The notes under the pieces are model-generated. The model searched no databases and had not been told where the DNA came from. It was given only the letters and a program-made list of their open reading frames with translations. From NCBI GenBank assembly GCA_007695195.1, contig REEG01000251.1, forward strand, positions 1 through 64,000: a stretch of 64,000 nt of DNA, read 5' to 3'. Below are positions 53,103 through 60,982 of this stretch, piece after piece. The stretch's first letter is position 1. Each line of letters starts with the position of its first letter. Source of the stretch: Gemmatimonadales bacterium (GTDB lineage Bacteria > Gemmatimonadota > Gemmatimonadetes > Longimicrobiales > Gaopeijiaceae). The position numbers and the translations under genes are program-made.

Positions 53103-55167
53103 GCCCGCCGTCCCCCCCTTCCTCCGTCTGGACCGGGCGGGGTGGCGCCGGGGACCGGGAAGCCGGGAACTGGTGGAAGACCGAGCCACCGGTGAGTTCA
53201 GCCTGGGTCGGGAAGGGCAGTTCCCCATTCCCCCACAGGAGTCCTTCGGGAGCTTCGGCGGGCGAACGCGGGTGCGGGGGATGGCCCTCTGGCCTGACGG
53301 TCAGCTGGTGGTGGCCGATCCCGGGGGAAATCGGATCCTCTACTTCCGGAACCCCTTCGGCGACGGGGAGCGCCCCTCGGGGGCGGCGCCCTTCTGGCCC
53401 CTCCGGGAGCTGTGGTCGCCTGCCGCCCCACCGACGACGCCCTTCCCGGGAGCGGAACTCCCGGCGCAGGATACCGACGTGGACCCCTACCTCCTTCGGG
53501 GGCCCACCGATGTGGCCCGCTCTCCCCGGGGCGACCTGGTGGTGGTGGACGCCGGACACGCCCGGCTCCTGGTCTTCACCTGGCCCGAGCTCCGGGTGCG
53601 GGAGGTGATCGCCCTTCCCGGGGCCGCTCCCCGCAGCGTGGCCTTCGATGGTCGGGGCCGGGCGTATGTGGCCGATGCCGGCCGGGGACGCGTTCTTCGC
53701 TTCGACGCGCTCTGGCGGGAGGATCGCCGCTACGGGGTCCCCCGGTCGGGTGAGGGGGACGGGGAGGAAGGCCCGGCTCTTGTGCGTCCGGAGCATGTGG
53801 CGGTGTCGGCGGACGATGTGGTCTGGGTGGTGGATGGAGGGACCCAGCGGGTGGTTCCCCTGGACGAGGGGGGGCACCCCCGCCCCGGATCCGGGGACGG
53901 CTCCCCCGGTCCGGCGCCGGCTGGGCTGTTCGAGGCTCACTTCCCCCCTCCCCTGGAGCTCCGGGACGGGACCCTGGTCCACCCCCAGGTGGGGCGACCT
54001 GGCTGTGAGCCGTTGGAGCTGCGGGGCGTCCGGGTCGACCGGCGAGGCCGACTGGTGGGCACCGCCCTCCCCCTCCTGGCCCGGAGTCAGAGGCTCGTCC
54101 TCCCTCGGAGCGGGGTCTTCGTCTCCCAGGCGCTGGACGGTGAGAGTGCGGGATTCCCCTGGGACCGTGTGGTGCTGGACGCCTCCATCCCTCCGGAGGG
54201 GCGGCTCGTGGTGTCGACCCTCACCGCCGAGGAGGAGCTGTCTCCGGAGCGACTGGATGAGCGGGCCGGGGACTGGTCCCTCCCGTTGGGGGTGGGCCCG
54301 GACCAGCTCCCGGAGGTGCTGGTGCAGAGTCCGCCGGGACGCTTCCTCTGGCTCCGGGTGGAGTTCCTGGGTGACGGCGACACGTCGCCCCGCCTGGCGC
54401 GCATCGACGTACACGGCCCCCGCCGAAGCTCGCTGCGCTTTCTCCCCCCGCCCTTCCACGAGGTGGATGAGAGCGCCCGGTTCCTGGACCGCCTACTCAC
54501 CTACTTCGATACCGTCTACGGGGAGATCGAAGAGACCGTAGCCGCCTTCCCCGGTCAGTTGGACCCGTACGCCGCCACAGGCGAGTTCCTGGAGTGGCTG
54601 GGGAGCTGGTTCGACTGGCGCTTCCTGGCCGCCTGGCCCGAGAGCACCCGGCAGGAGATGGTGGCCCACTCCATCCGCTTCTTCCGGGAACGGGGAACGG
54701 TGCCCGGGCTGCGCCGCATGCTCCAGTGGCACAGCGGGCTCCGGGAGCCCTTCCCCATCGTGGTGGAGCACTTCCGACTCCGGGACTACGCGGTTCGACG
54801 CATCGTCCCCGAGCCGGATCTCCCCGGTGGTCGCCTCATGGTGGGCGGCCGCCCACTGGATCCGCCGCCCTCCCGGCAGGCCCACCGGTTCACCGTCATC
54901 GTCCCGTCCACCGCCGCGTCCACCGCCCAGGCCCGGGAGCAGTTGGTTCGGGTGCTCTCGGCCCAGAAGCCCGCTCACACCGAGGCGGAGCTCCGGGTGG
55001 TGCGCCCGGGCCTCCGCATCGGGTGCCAGTCGTCGGTGGGGGTGGACACCTGGCTCGGTGACTACCCCTCAGAGGCGCTGGGTCGAATGACCCTGGGCGC
55101 CGCCGCCCAGCTTGAATCGCCGCCCGGGAGAGGCTCCCGGGTGGGCTCGTCCCTCCTTTCCGACTGA
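53095..55167 (+). CDS. eCIS baseplate protein: beta-propeller fused to phage tail I (Afp12-like) domain
   Basis: The protein has 690 residues. The N-terminal half (about 40-290) consists of NHL-type blades (MALWPDGQLVVADPGGNRIL, VARSPRGDLVVVDAGHARLL, YVADAGRGRVLRFD). The C-terminal part has the phage_tail_I/TIGR02242-like wedge sequence (RFLDRLLTYFDTVYGEIEE, then GEFLEWLGSWFDWRFL, GTVPGLRRMLQWH). The region between, about 330-440, is a beta-rich linker. It overlaps the gpJ gene by 8 bases. Its stop lies in a 10-bp tandem repeat. The propeller would project from the baseplate; its ligand is unknown. Confidence 0.9.
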   Translation: MARPAVPPFLRLDRAGWRRGPGSRELVEDRATGEFSLGREGQFPIPPQESFGSFGGRTRVRGMALWPDGQLVVADPGGNRILYFRNPFGDGERPSGAAPFWPLRELWSPAAPPTTPFPGAELPAQDTDVDPYLLRGPTDVARSPRGDLVVVDAGHARLLVFTWPELRVREVIALPGAAPRSVAFDGRGRAYVADAGRGRVLRFDALWREDRRYGVPRSGEGDGEEGPALVRPEHVAVSADDVVWVVDGGTQRVVPLDEGGHPRPGSGDGSPGPAPAGLFEAHFPPPLELRDGTLVHPQVGRPGCEPLELRGVRVDRRGRLVGTALPLLARSQRLVLPRSGVFVSQALDGESAGFPWDRVVLDASIPPEGRLVVSTLTAEEELSPERLDERAGDWSLPLGVGPDQLPEVLVQSPPGRFLWLRVEFLGDGDTSPRLARIDVHGPRRSSLRFLPPPFHEVDESARFLDRLLTYFDTVYGEIEETVAAFPGQLDPYAATGEFLEWLGSWFDWRFLAAWPESTRQEMVAHSIRFFRERGTVPGLRRMLQWHSGLREPFPIVVEHFRLRDYAVRRIVPEPDLPGGRLMVGGRPLDPPPSRQAHRFTVIVPSTAASTAQAREQLVRVLSAQKPAHTEAELRVVRPGLRIGCQSSVGVDTWLGDYPSEALGRMTLGAAAQLESPPGRGSRVGSSLLSD

Positions 55168-55188
55168 CTCCGACTGACTCCGACCGAC
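55159..55188 (+). repeat. 10-bp tandem repeat at the 3' end of the baseplate gene
   Basis: TCCGACTGAC occurs at 55159-55168 and 55169-55178, then TCCGACCGAC at 55179-55188, then a partial copy. The stop codon TGA of the propeller/tail I gene falls in the first copy (55165-55167). Confidence 0.8.
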
Positions 55189-55205
55189 TCCGAGGACGCC
55201 GTCCC

Positions 55206-57926
55206 ATGACACACAGCGACTCCTGCATCCCCTGCGGCATCCGGACCCTCAGCCGGAACCACTACTTCAACGGCAAGCTTCTGGTGGAGCGTGACTTCCG
55301 GGATGAGCAGGCCTATCACATCCTCAAGTCCCGCCTCCTCAACTCCACCCTCCACGGGACGGGGACGGTGTGTGGTCTCGTGGTCCGGGCCCACCCGGCG
55401 GAGGAATGTCGGGACGCCTTCATGGTGGTGGAGCCGGGGGTGGGGCTGGACTGCTGTGGCCGCGAGATCGTGGTCCCCCGACGGGCCCTGGTCCCTGTGG
55501 CCCGATTGGTGGAGGAGGCGGGGCTGGGCCCGTCGCTGGACGGCACCCGCGACCTCTTCGTCTCCCTCTGCTACCGGGAAGAGCCCAGGGAAGAGGTGCC
55601 GGTGATCCTCCCGGATTGCGAGTGCGGCGACGAGGGTCGGGCGCCCAACCGCATCGCCGAGCTCTACGGATTCCACGTCTTCGCCGAGGCGCCGGGGGAG
55701 CGGATGCAGGCGCGCCCCCCCCTTCGGGCCGACGTGCGCTGGAGCCACACCATTCCCCTGGCCGACCAGAGCCCCCGCGCCGTGGCCACCGACGACGAGT
55801 ACCGCCAGCTCTACGTGGCGGCGCTGGCCATGCCGGAGGGTGACGAGACACCGGCCGGAGTCCGGATCTACGCCTACCGCTCCGACAACCACGACCTCAT
55901 CACCGCCCTGGACGGCGGCACCGCGGCCCACGACCTGGCGGTCTCGGCCAACGGGGAACTCATCTTCCTGGCGGCCTCGGGCGTAGCGGCCGGCGAGGGT
56001 GAGGCGGTGGACGGCATCGCCGTCTTCCGGGAGTCGGAGATGCGTGGAAGCCCCGCCCCCAGGGCGGTGCTGGCGCTGGGCGGGGAAGGGGGGGATGGGG
56101 CGACCCGTCTGGCCGTCTCCCCGCGCTCCGGCGCCCTCTTCGCCCTGGAGCTGGGCTCCGGGGACCTGGTGGGCTGGTCCGAAGACGCCCTGAACGACTG
56201 GCTCGGGAGCCCCGGGACCCCACCCACCACGGGTCCCGACCGGTCGCACCGGCTGGAGGGGCTGGTCACCCCCGCACCCGCCGACGACGAGAGCGCCCTG
56301 CGCCGCGGCGCCTCCCTTCTGGACGTGAGCCTGGACGGACGCTTCCTCTTCGTGGCGGACCCGGCCGTACCGGGGAATGAGTGCGTGAAGGTCGTGTCGG
56401 TGGCGCGCCTCTTCGCCGGCGAGGCCACGGTCCCCGAGCTGACCCTTCCCGGTGTGGATCCGGAGGAGCGGGCCGTGGCGCTGAAGGTGAGTCGGGACAG
56501 CCGCTATCTCTACCTTCTCACCCGGTCCCAGGGAGAGGGAGGGCCCCGGGCCCACCTCCGCCGGTTCGAATGGCGGGTCACCGAAGGGGTGCTCACCTCG
56601 GGAGGGCGCGGCGGTGTCTGGGGCGGAGAGCCGCTGGATCTGGCGCTGGCCCCCAACGAACGGTGGGCGTACGTGCTGGAGGCGGCGCCGGACGAGGAGT
56701 CCCGCACCCGGGTGGCGGTGGCTTCGGTGGACGAGATTGCCTCGGTGCTGGGGGGCGAGGCGGTGAATCCGGTGACGGAGCGGCTGAACCTGGCGGGGCG
56801 GGGACGGCTCGGCCGCCTCACCGTCCTGGGCGACCGCCTCTACGTGGCCGCCGACGACGAGATGTCCGAGGTCCAACCGGAGCGGGGCTTGGTGGCGGTG
56901 CTGGAGGTCCGGGAGGCGGACTGCGGCGAGATCTTCTTCCGCCCCCTGGAGGAGGGGTGCCCGTCGTGCTCCGGGGAGAGCGACCGGTGCGTGGTGCTGG
57001 CCCATCTGCCCGGCTACCGCCCGGGGATGCGCATGGTGGAGGCCGATGAGGCCATGGACGGCGACGCCGTCATCGACAACCGCACCTATCGCCCGCTGGT
57101 GCCCAGCACCCGGACCATCACCGACGTGATCCGGTGCATGCTGAATGAGGGGGCCATGGCCGGCACACCGGGACCCCGGGGGCCGGCGGGGGCCCAGGGG
57201 CAGCAGGGCGAGCAGGGGGACCGGGGCCCAAGGGGACAGCAGGGTCCCGAGGGATCACAGGGGCCGCAGGGGGAGAGGGGTCCGCAGGGAGAGCGGGGGG
57301 AGCGGGGACCGGAGGGGGAGCGGGGGCCGGAAGGTCCTCCGGGTGAGGACCCCCGGACCACCCGCATCGTGGCGCTGAGCTGGGCCCATGGCCGGCCCTT
57401 CGCGGAGGGTACCGGGAATCTGGTGGAAGCCCTCATGGATGACGTGGGGATCGCCCTGGCCTTCGACGCACCGGTCTTCCCCGAGGGGGTGGTGGAGATG
57501 CTGGACGGTCGACTGGTCCCCGGGAGCCCCGTCTTCGAACTCCTCATCCGGAGTCGGGTGGGGCAGATGGCCTCTCCCTGCTGGTGTCCGGTGCCCGGAC
57601 TCCTCTGCCTTCCCTTCGACGACTTCACCCTGGACGGGGACGGCCGGATCGTGGACGTCTCGGCTCGCCCCCCCGACGACGTGCGGCCGGATCAGCCCGG
57701 GCGGGGGTTCCAGTTGGTGATCCGCGGGGAGAACCGGGAGGCCATGCAGTTCATCGGATCCATGGCCGACCCGCAGGCCCGCGTCGTCTTCCGCGCCGAC
57801 TTCGCCCTGGATGAGAGCGGCCGGGCGGTGGACGGCAACCACATCGGGGGCCGCGTCCCCGACCGCCCCAGCGGCAACGGCCGTGAGGGCGGCACCTTCG
57901 AGAGCTGGTTCCGGGTGGAGTTCTGA
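55206..57926 (+). CDS. Large eCIS appendage protein with beta-propeller and collagen-like repeats
   Basis: The 906-residue protein begins with a Cys-containing module (CIPCGIRTLSRNHYFNGKLL, then RDFRDEQAYHI and LNSTLHGTGTVCGLVV). A propeller-like region follows at about residues 180-600 (blades such as YRQLYVAALAMPEGDE and SPRSGALFALELGSGDLVG). A collagen-like stretch of 21 Gly-X-Y triplets lies at 653-715. A C-terminal globular domain ends in GTFESWFRVEF. It has no signal peptide, so it fits a particle-assembled fibre or surface protein. It shares its N-terminal module with the next gene. Precise identity as a tail fibre is inference. Confidence 0.85.
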   Translation: MTHSDSCIPCGIRTLSRNHYFNGKLLVERDFRDEQAYHILKSRLLNSTLHGTGTVCGLVVRAHPAEECRDAFMVVEPGVGLDCCGREIVVPRRALVPVARLVEEAGLGPSLDGTRDLFVSLCYREEPREEVPVILPDCECGDEGRAPNRIAELYGFHVFAEAPGERMQARPPLRADVRWSHTIPLADQSPRAVATDDEYRQLYVAALAMPEGDETPAGVRIYAYRSDNHDLITALDGGTAAHDLAVSANGELIFLAASGVAAGEGEAVDGIAVFRESEMRGSPAPRAVLALGGEGGDGATRLAVSPRSGALFALELGSGDLVGWSEDALNDWLGSPGTPPTTGPDRSHRLEGLVTPAPADDESALRRGASLLDVSLDGRFLFVADPAVPGNECVKVVSVARLFAGEATVPELTLPGVDPEERAVALKVSRDSRYLYLLTRSQGEGGPRAHLRRFEWRVTEGVLTSGGRGGVWGGEPLDLALAPNERWAYVLEAAPDEESRTRVAVASVDEIASVLGGEAVNPVTERLNLAGRGRLGRLTVLGDRLYVAADDEMSEVQPERGLVAVLEVREADCGEIFFRPLEEGCPSCSGESDRCVVLAHLPGYRPGMRMVEADEAMDGDAVIDNRTYRPLVPSTRTITDVIRCMLNEGAMAGTPGPRGPAGAQGQQGEQGDRGPRGQQGPEGSQGPQGERGPQGERGERGPEGERGPEGPPGEDPRTTRIVALSWAHGRPFAEGTGNLVEALMDDVGIALAFDAPVFPEGVVEMLDGRLVPGSPVFELLIRSRVGQMASPCWCPVPGLLCLPFDDFTLDGDGRIVDVSARPPDDVRPDQPGRGFQLVIRGENREAMQFIGSMADPQARVVFRADFALDESGRAVDGNHIGGRVPDRPSGNGREGGTFESWFRVEF
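57162..57350 (+). repeat. Coding region of 21 collagen-like Gly-X-Y triplets
   Basis: The frame reads GTP GPR GPA GAQ GQQ GEQ and so on, ending GPE GPP GED, with frequent P, Q, E and R in the X and Y positions. Such sequences form triple helices, which would trimerise the appendage. Confidence 0.95.
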
Positions 57927-57928
57927 CC

Positions 57929-60091
57929 ATGCTGACCCAACCCCGCTTCCTTGTGGTCCCGGTGCCGGGCGAAGGGTACCGCTTCGTCCTTCAGGCCACC
58001 AACTCCGCCATCGTCCTCAAGGGCGCCCTCCGGCCCACCCGCGCCGCCTCCCGCGCCGATGTGGCCGCGGTGCGCTCCGCCCTTCTTCCCCAGGACCCGG
58101 GTTCTCCCCTGGCCACGGTGGTGGGGCGTACCGTCTTCGAGCTGGAGGAGCCGGAGTGCGGACCGTATTTCGCCGTGGCCAACCGGGAGGGGACGCTCAT
58201 TGCCTTCTCCGAATGCTACGCCTCCCGCTTCGGGGCCCGGGCGGCGCTGGGGCGACTCCAGAACATCTTCCTCCGGGAGCGGGAGGGGGCCTGGACCATC
58301 CAGGCGCTGGACCGGGACGCCTTCCAGTCGGCGGACAACTGGCCCGACCCCCCAGCCTTCTTCCAGATCCCCGGCACCGCGACGCCGGCGGTGGGTGCGG
58401 AGGGGGGATGCGGACCGGTGGGGGGAGGGCTCTCCCGCCCCCGGTACTTCGACCGGCAGCAGCTCCGGGCCGAGGACCTGACGCTGGAGCAGCAGTACCT
58501 GGACCGCCGCCTGCGACGCCTTACCCGGTATCTCCACGGGTGGGGGATGGTGGCCGGCGGCGTGGTGGGGGTGGACGGGGAGCGGATGGTGGTGACGGAG
58601 GGGTACGGCATCACCCCTCTTGGCGACGAGATCTACATCCCCGCCGGGACGGAGTGGTCGGACTTCCGAGGCTGTCTGGAGGCCCGGTGTGGAATGGGGG
58701 GAGGGGGCGGGTGTGATGACCCGGAGGGGGTGGATCCCACCTCGCCCCATGACGGATCACCGGGTGGGGCACCGGATGGGGAAGGGGGGGCGCTTCGGGC
58801 CTGGGTGGTGGCGCGGCCCCACACCGCAGTGATGGGCCACGCGCCTTCCTTCCCCGACGACTGCGGCCATCCCGGGAATCACACCCGGGTGAACCGGGTC
58901 TGCGAGACCTTCCGCCTGGACATCGTCTGCTCCCTGGAGGCGCCCCACCTCCCCGATCCCCTCCCCTGCGAGGCGGTGCAGGCGCTGGTGTGCTGGGGAA
59001 CCTCCGGGGGGCCCGCCGGAACCGGATACCCTGTGGCCCTTCCCCCGCCCGATGTCCCCGAGGCGCTGAACTACCTGGTCCTGGCGGAACTGCGGATTGA
59101 GGACGGGGAGGTCCGGGGGGTGAGCCAGGCGGCGCGACGGCGCCTCCTCCCGGTGGAGGTGCTGCAGCGGCGCCTGGAGTGCCTGTGTCACTCGCCTCCG
59201 GTCACCACAGAGCCGCCTGCAACCACGGCGCCGCCCACCACGACCCGACCGCCCATGGGGACCGTCACCCTCATTCCCTATACCACCCTGCCCCCCATTG
59301 GAACGGCCACCCTCATCCCGTACACCACCCTTCCTCCCATTGGAACCGCGACCCTCATCCCCTATACGACCCGTCCACCCATCGTCACCATGACGATGAT
59401 CCCCTACACCACGGGCATCATCGGGCCCGGTGGTTCCCCCGGGGGGACGCTCTTCCCCGACGACCCGCTGGGACCCTTCACCCGCCCCATCGATGGTGGA
59501 ATCCTGGGCGGGGGAGGTCGCATTGTGGTGGTGAACGAGCCGGGGGGCGGGCTCGTGGCCGGCGGTGGCCTCCCAGGGGCAGGCGGAGTGGTGGCCGGTG
59601 GTGGACCCCGTCCCCAGGGAACCCCGGTGGATGCCCTCGACCCCCTGGTCTTCGATGTGGCCGGAGCCGGCACCCGGTCCCTGGACAGCCTGGACTTCCT
59701 GGACGCTGAGCAACTGGACGCGCTGGCGGAGGCGGGGATCACCTCGGTACGAGGCCTCCTGGAGACGGAGAACGCCAGGCTTATCGGCGTCCTGGACAGC
59801 TCGGACGTGGCCGCGGCCGAGATCAAGCTGAGGGCCACCGAGTCGCTCCGTCGGTCCCAGCCCCTGGATCTGGACCGGGAGGTCTTCGATGTGGCGCGGG
59901 GCGCCGCCGAGCCGGTGGAGGCGGTGAGCGGGATCGGGCCGGCCCGATCCGCCGCGCTCCGGGAGGGCGGGATCGGGAGCGTGGCCGAGCTGGCGACCGC
60001 CTCACCGGACGAGGTGAGCGGGCTCCTGGGACTCTCACGGGAGGTGGTGGAAGGGATGATCGGGGATGCCCGAGGGAGGATGACCCGCTGA
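57929..60091 (+). CDS. eCIS appendage protein with mucin-like Thr/Pro repeats and C-terminal HhH-like domain
   Basis: The protein has 720 residues. The region near 170-210 repeats the module seen in the preceding protein (RPRYFDRQQLRAEDLTLEQQ, then YLHGWGMVAGGVV). A Thr/Pro stretch (PPVTTEPPATTAPPTTTRPP) at about 423-442 leads into four 14-residue repeats at 443-498. After a Gly-rich linker, two helix-hairpin-helix-like modules close the protein; the second reads VSGIGPARSAALREGGIGSV. The Thr/Pro zone resembles heavily O-glycosylated mucin stalks. The stop overlaps the glycosyltransferase start (TGATG). It is probably a surface decoration or fibre protein. Confidence 0.85.
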   Translation: MLTQPRFLVVPVPGEGYRFVLQATNSAIVLKGALRPTRAASRADVAAVRSALLPQDPGSPLATVVGRTVFELEEPECGPYFAVANREGTLIAFSECYASRFGARAALGRLQNIFLREREGAWTIQALDRDAFQSADNWPDPPAFFQIPGTATPAVGAEGGCGPVGGGLSRPRYFDRQQLRAEDLTLEQQYLDRRLRRLTRYLHGWGMVAGGVVGVDGERMVVTEGYGITPLGDEIYIPAGTEWSDFRGCLEARCGMGGGGGCDDPEGVDPTSPHDGSPGGAPDGEGGALRAWVVARPHTAVMGHAPSFPDDCGHPGNHTRVNRVCETFRLDIVCSLEAPHLPDPLPCEAVQALVCWGTSGGPAGTGYPVALPPPDVPEALNYLVLAELRIEDGEVRGVSQAARRRLLPVEVLQRRLECLCHSPPVTTEPPATTAPPTTTRPPMGTVTLIPYTTLPPIGTATLIPYTTLPPIGTATLIPYTTRPPIVTMTMIPYTTGIIGPGGSPGGTLFPDDPLGPFTRPIDGGILGGGGRIVVVNEPGGGLVAGGGLPGAGGVVAGGGPRPQGTPVDALDPLVFDVAGAGTRSLDSLDFLDAEQLDALAEAGITSVRGLLETENARLIGVLDSSDVAAAEIKLRATESLRRSQPLDLDREVFDVARGAAEPVEAVSGIGPARSAALREGGIGSVAELATASPDEVSGLLGLSREVVEGMIGDARGRMTR
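59255..59422 (+). repeat. Four tandem 42-bp repeats encoding a 14-residue Thr/Pro unit
   Basis: The units read GTVTLIPYTTLPP, GTATLIPYTTLPP, GTATLIPYTTRPP and VTMTMIPYTTGII (each preceded by one hydrophobic residue). They follow a TT/PP-rich stalk. The repeat unit gives regularly spaced Thr pairs next to prolines. Confidence 0.95.
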
Positions 60092-60972
60092 TGGATCCCC
60101 TGGTGACGGCGGTGGTCCCCACCCGCAACGAGGGCCGGAACGTGGAGGATACGGTGGAAGGCCTCCTACGGAACTCCCCGCCCTGGATGGATGTGGTGGT
60201 GGTGGACGACGGATCCACCGACGGCACGCCCCGACGGCTGGCGACCCGAGCCCGGGGCGAGCCCCGCCTGACTGTGGTGGAGGGGGAGGGGCTGGGCCCT
60301 GCCCGTTCCCGGAACCGGGGGGCCAGGGAAGCCCGTGGCGACTTCCTGGCCTTCCTGGATGCCCACTGCTACGCTCCGGCCGGGTGGCTCGAGCCCATCC
60401 TGGAGACGCTGGAGGCCCACTCGGAAACCGGGGTGGCGGGCCCGGCCATCGGCGACACCGACAACGTGGGGCTCCGAGGCCTCGGCGGAACCTGGCACGA
60501 CGCCTCCCTGGACATGCACTGGATCCCCGACGGCGGTCCGGGAGGCGAGGTCCCCTTTCAGCCGGCGGGGTGCCAGGTGGTGCGGCGCCAGGTCTTCCAG
60601 GAGGTGGGCGGCTATGACGAGGGGCTCTCCCGGTGGGGGAGTGAGGATGTGGAGTTCTGCCTCCGGGTCTGGCTACTGGGGTGGGCCATCCGGGTGGAGC
60701 CCCGGTCCACCGTGTATCACCACTTCCGCACGACTCCGCCCTACGCCGTGGACCTCCCTCAGGTGGTCTACAACAAGCTCCGCATGTGCTTCCTCCACTT
60801 CGACGGCCCCCTCCTGGCCCGGGTGCTTCGCCCCCAACTGGCGCACCCCCACACCGCCGAGGCGCTGGCCCGGATCTTCACCGACGGTACCATGGGCGAA
60901 GCCCGAAGGCTGAGGGAGCGGCGCCGCCGGGACATGGAGTGGTTCTGCTCCCGCTTCGGTCTTCTGGCGTGA
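60091..60972 (+). CDS. Glycosyltransferase family 2 protein resembling polypeptide GalNAc-transferases (GT27-like)
   Basis: The 293-residue GT-A glycosyltransferase begins VTAVVPTRNEGRNVEDTVE. VVVDDGSTDGTP is the first Asp site, and LAFLDAHCYAPAGWLEPIL at 86-104 carries the DxH metal motif as D90-A-H92. RWGSEDVEFCLRVWLLGW at 181-198 is followed by paired histidines (H210-H211). These last two motifs match the DxH and Gal/GalNAc-T motifs of eukaryotic mucin-type GalNAc-transferases much better than ordinary GT2 enzymes, though the C-terminal lectin domain is absent. It is coupled (TGATG) to the Thr/Pro-repeat gene, making that protein the obvious acceptor. Donor sugar and target are inferred. 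Confidence 0.88.
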   Translation: MDPLVTAVVPTRNEGRNVEDTVEGLLRNSPPWMDVVVVDDGSTDGTPRRLATRARGEPRLTVVEGEGLGPARSRNRGAREARGDFLAFLDAHCYAPAGWLEPILETLEAHSETGVAGPAIGDTDNVGLRGLGGTWHDASLDMHWIPDGGPGGEVPFQPAGCQVVRRQVFQEVGGYDEGLSRWGSEDVEFCLRVWLLGWAIRVEPRSTVYHHFRTTPPYAVDLPQVVYNKLRMCFLHFDGPLLARVLRPQLAHPHTAEALARIFTDGTMGEARRLRERRRRDMEWFCSRFGLLA

Positions 60973-60982
60973 GGGGGGCGTG

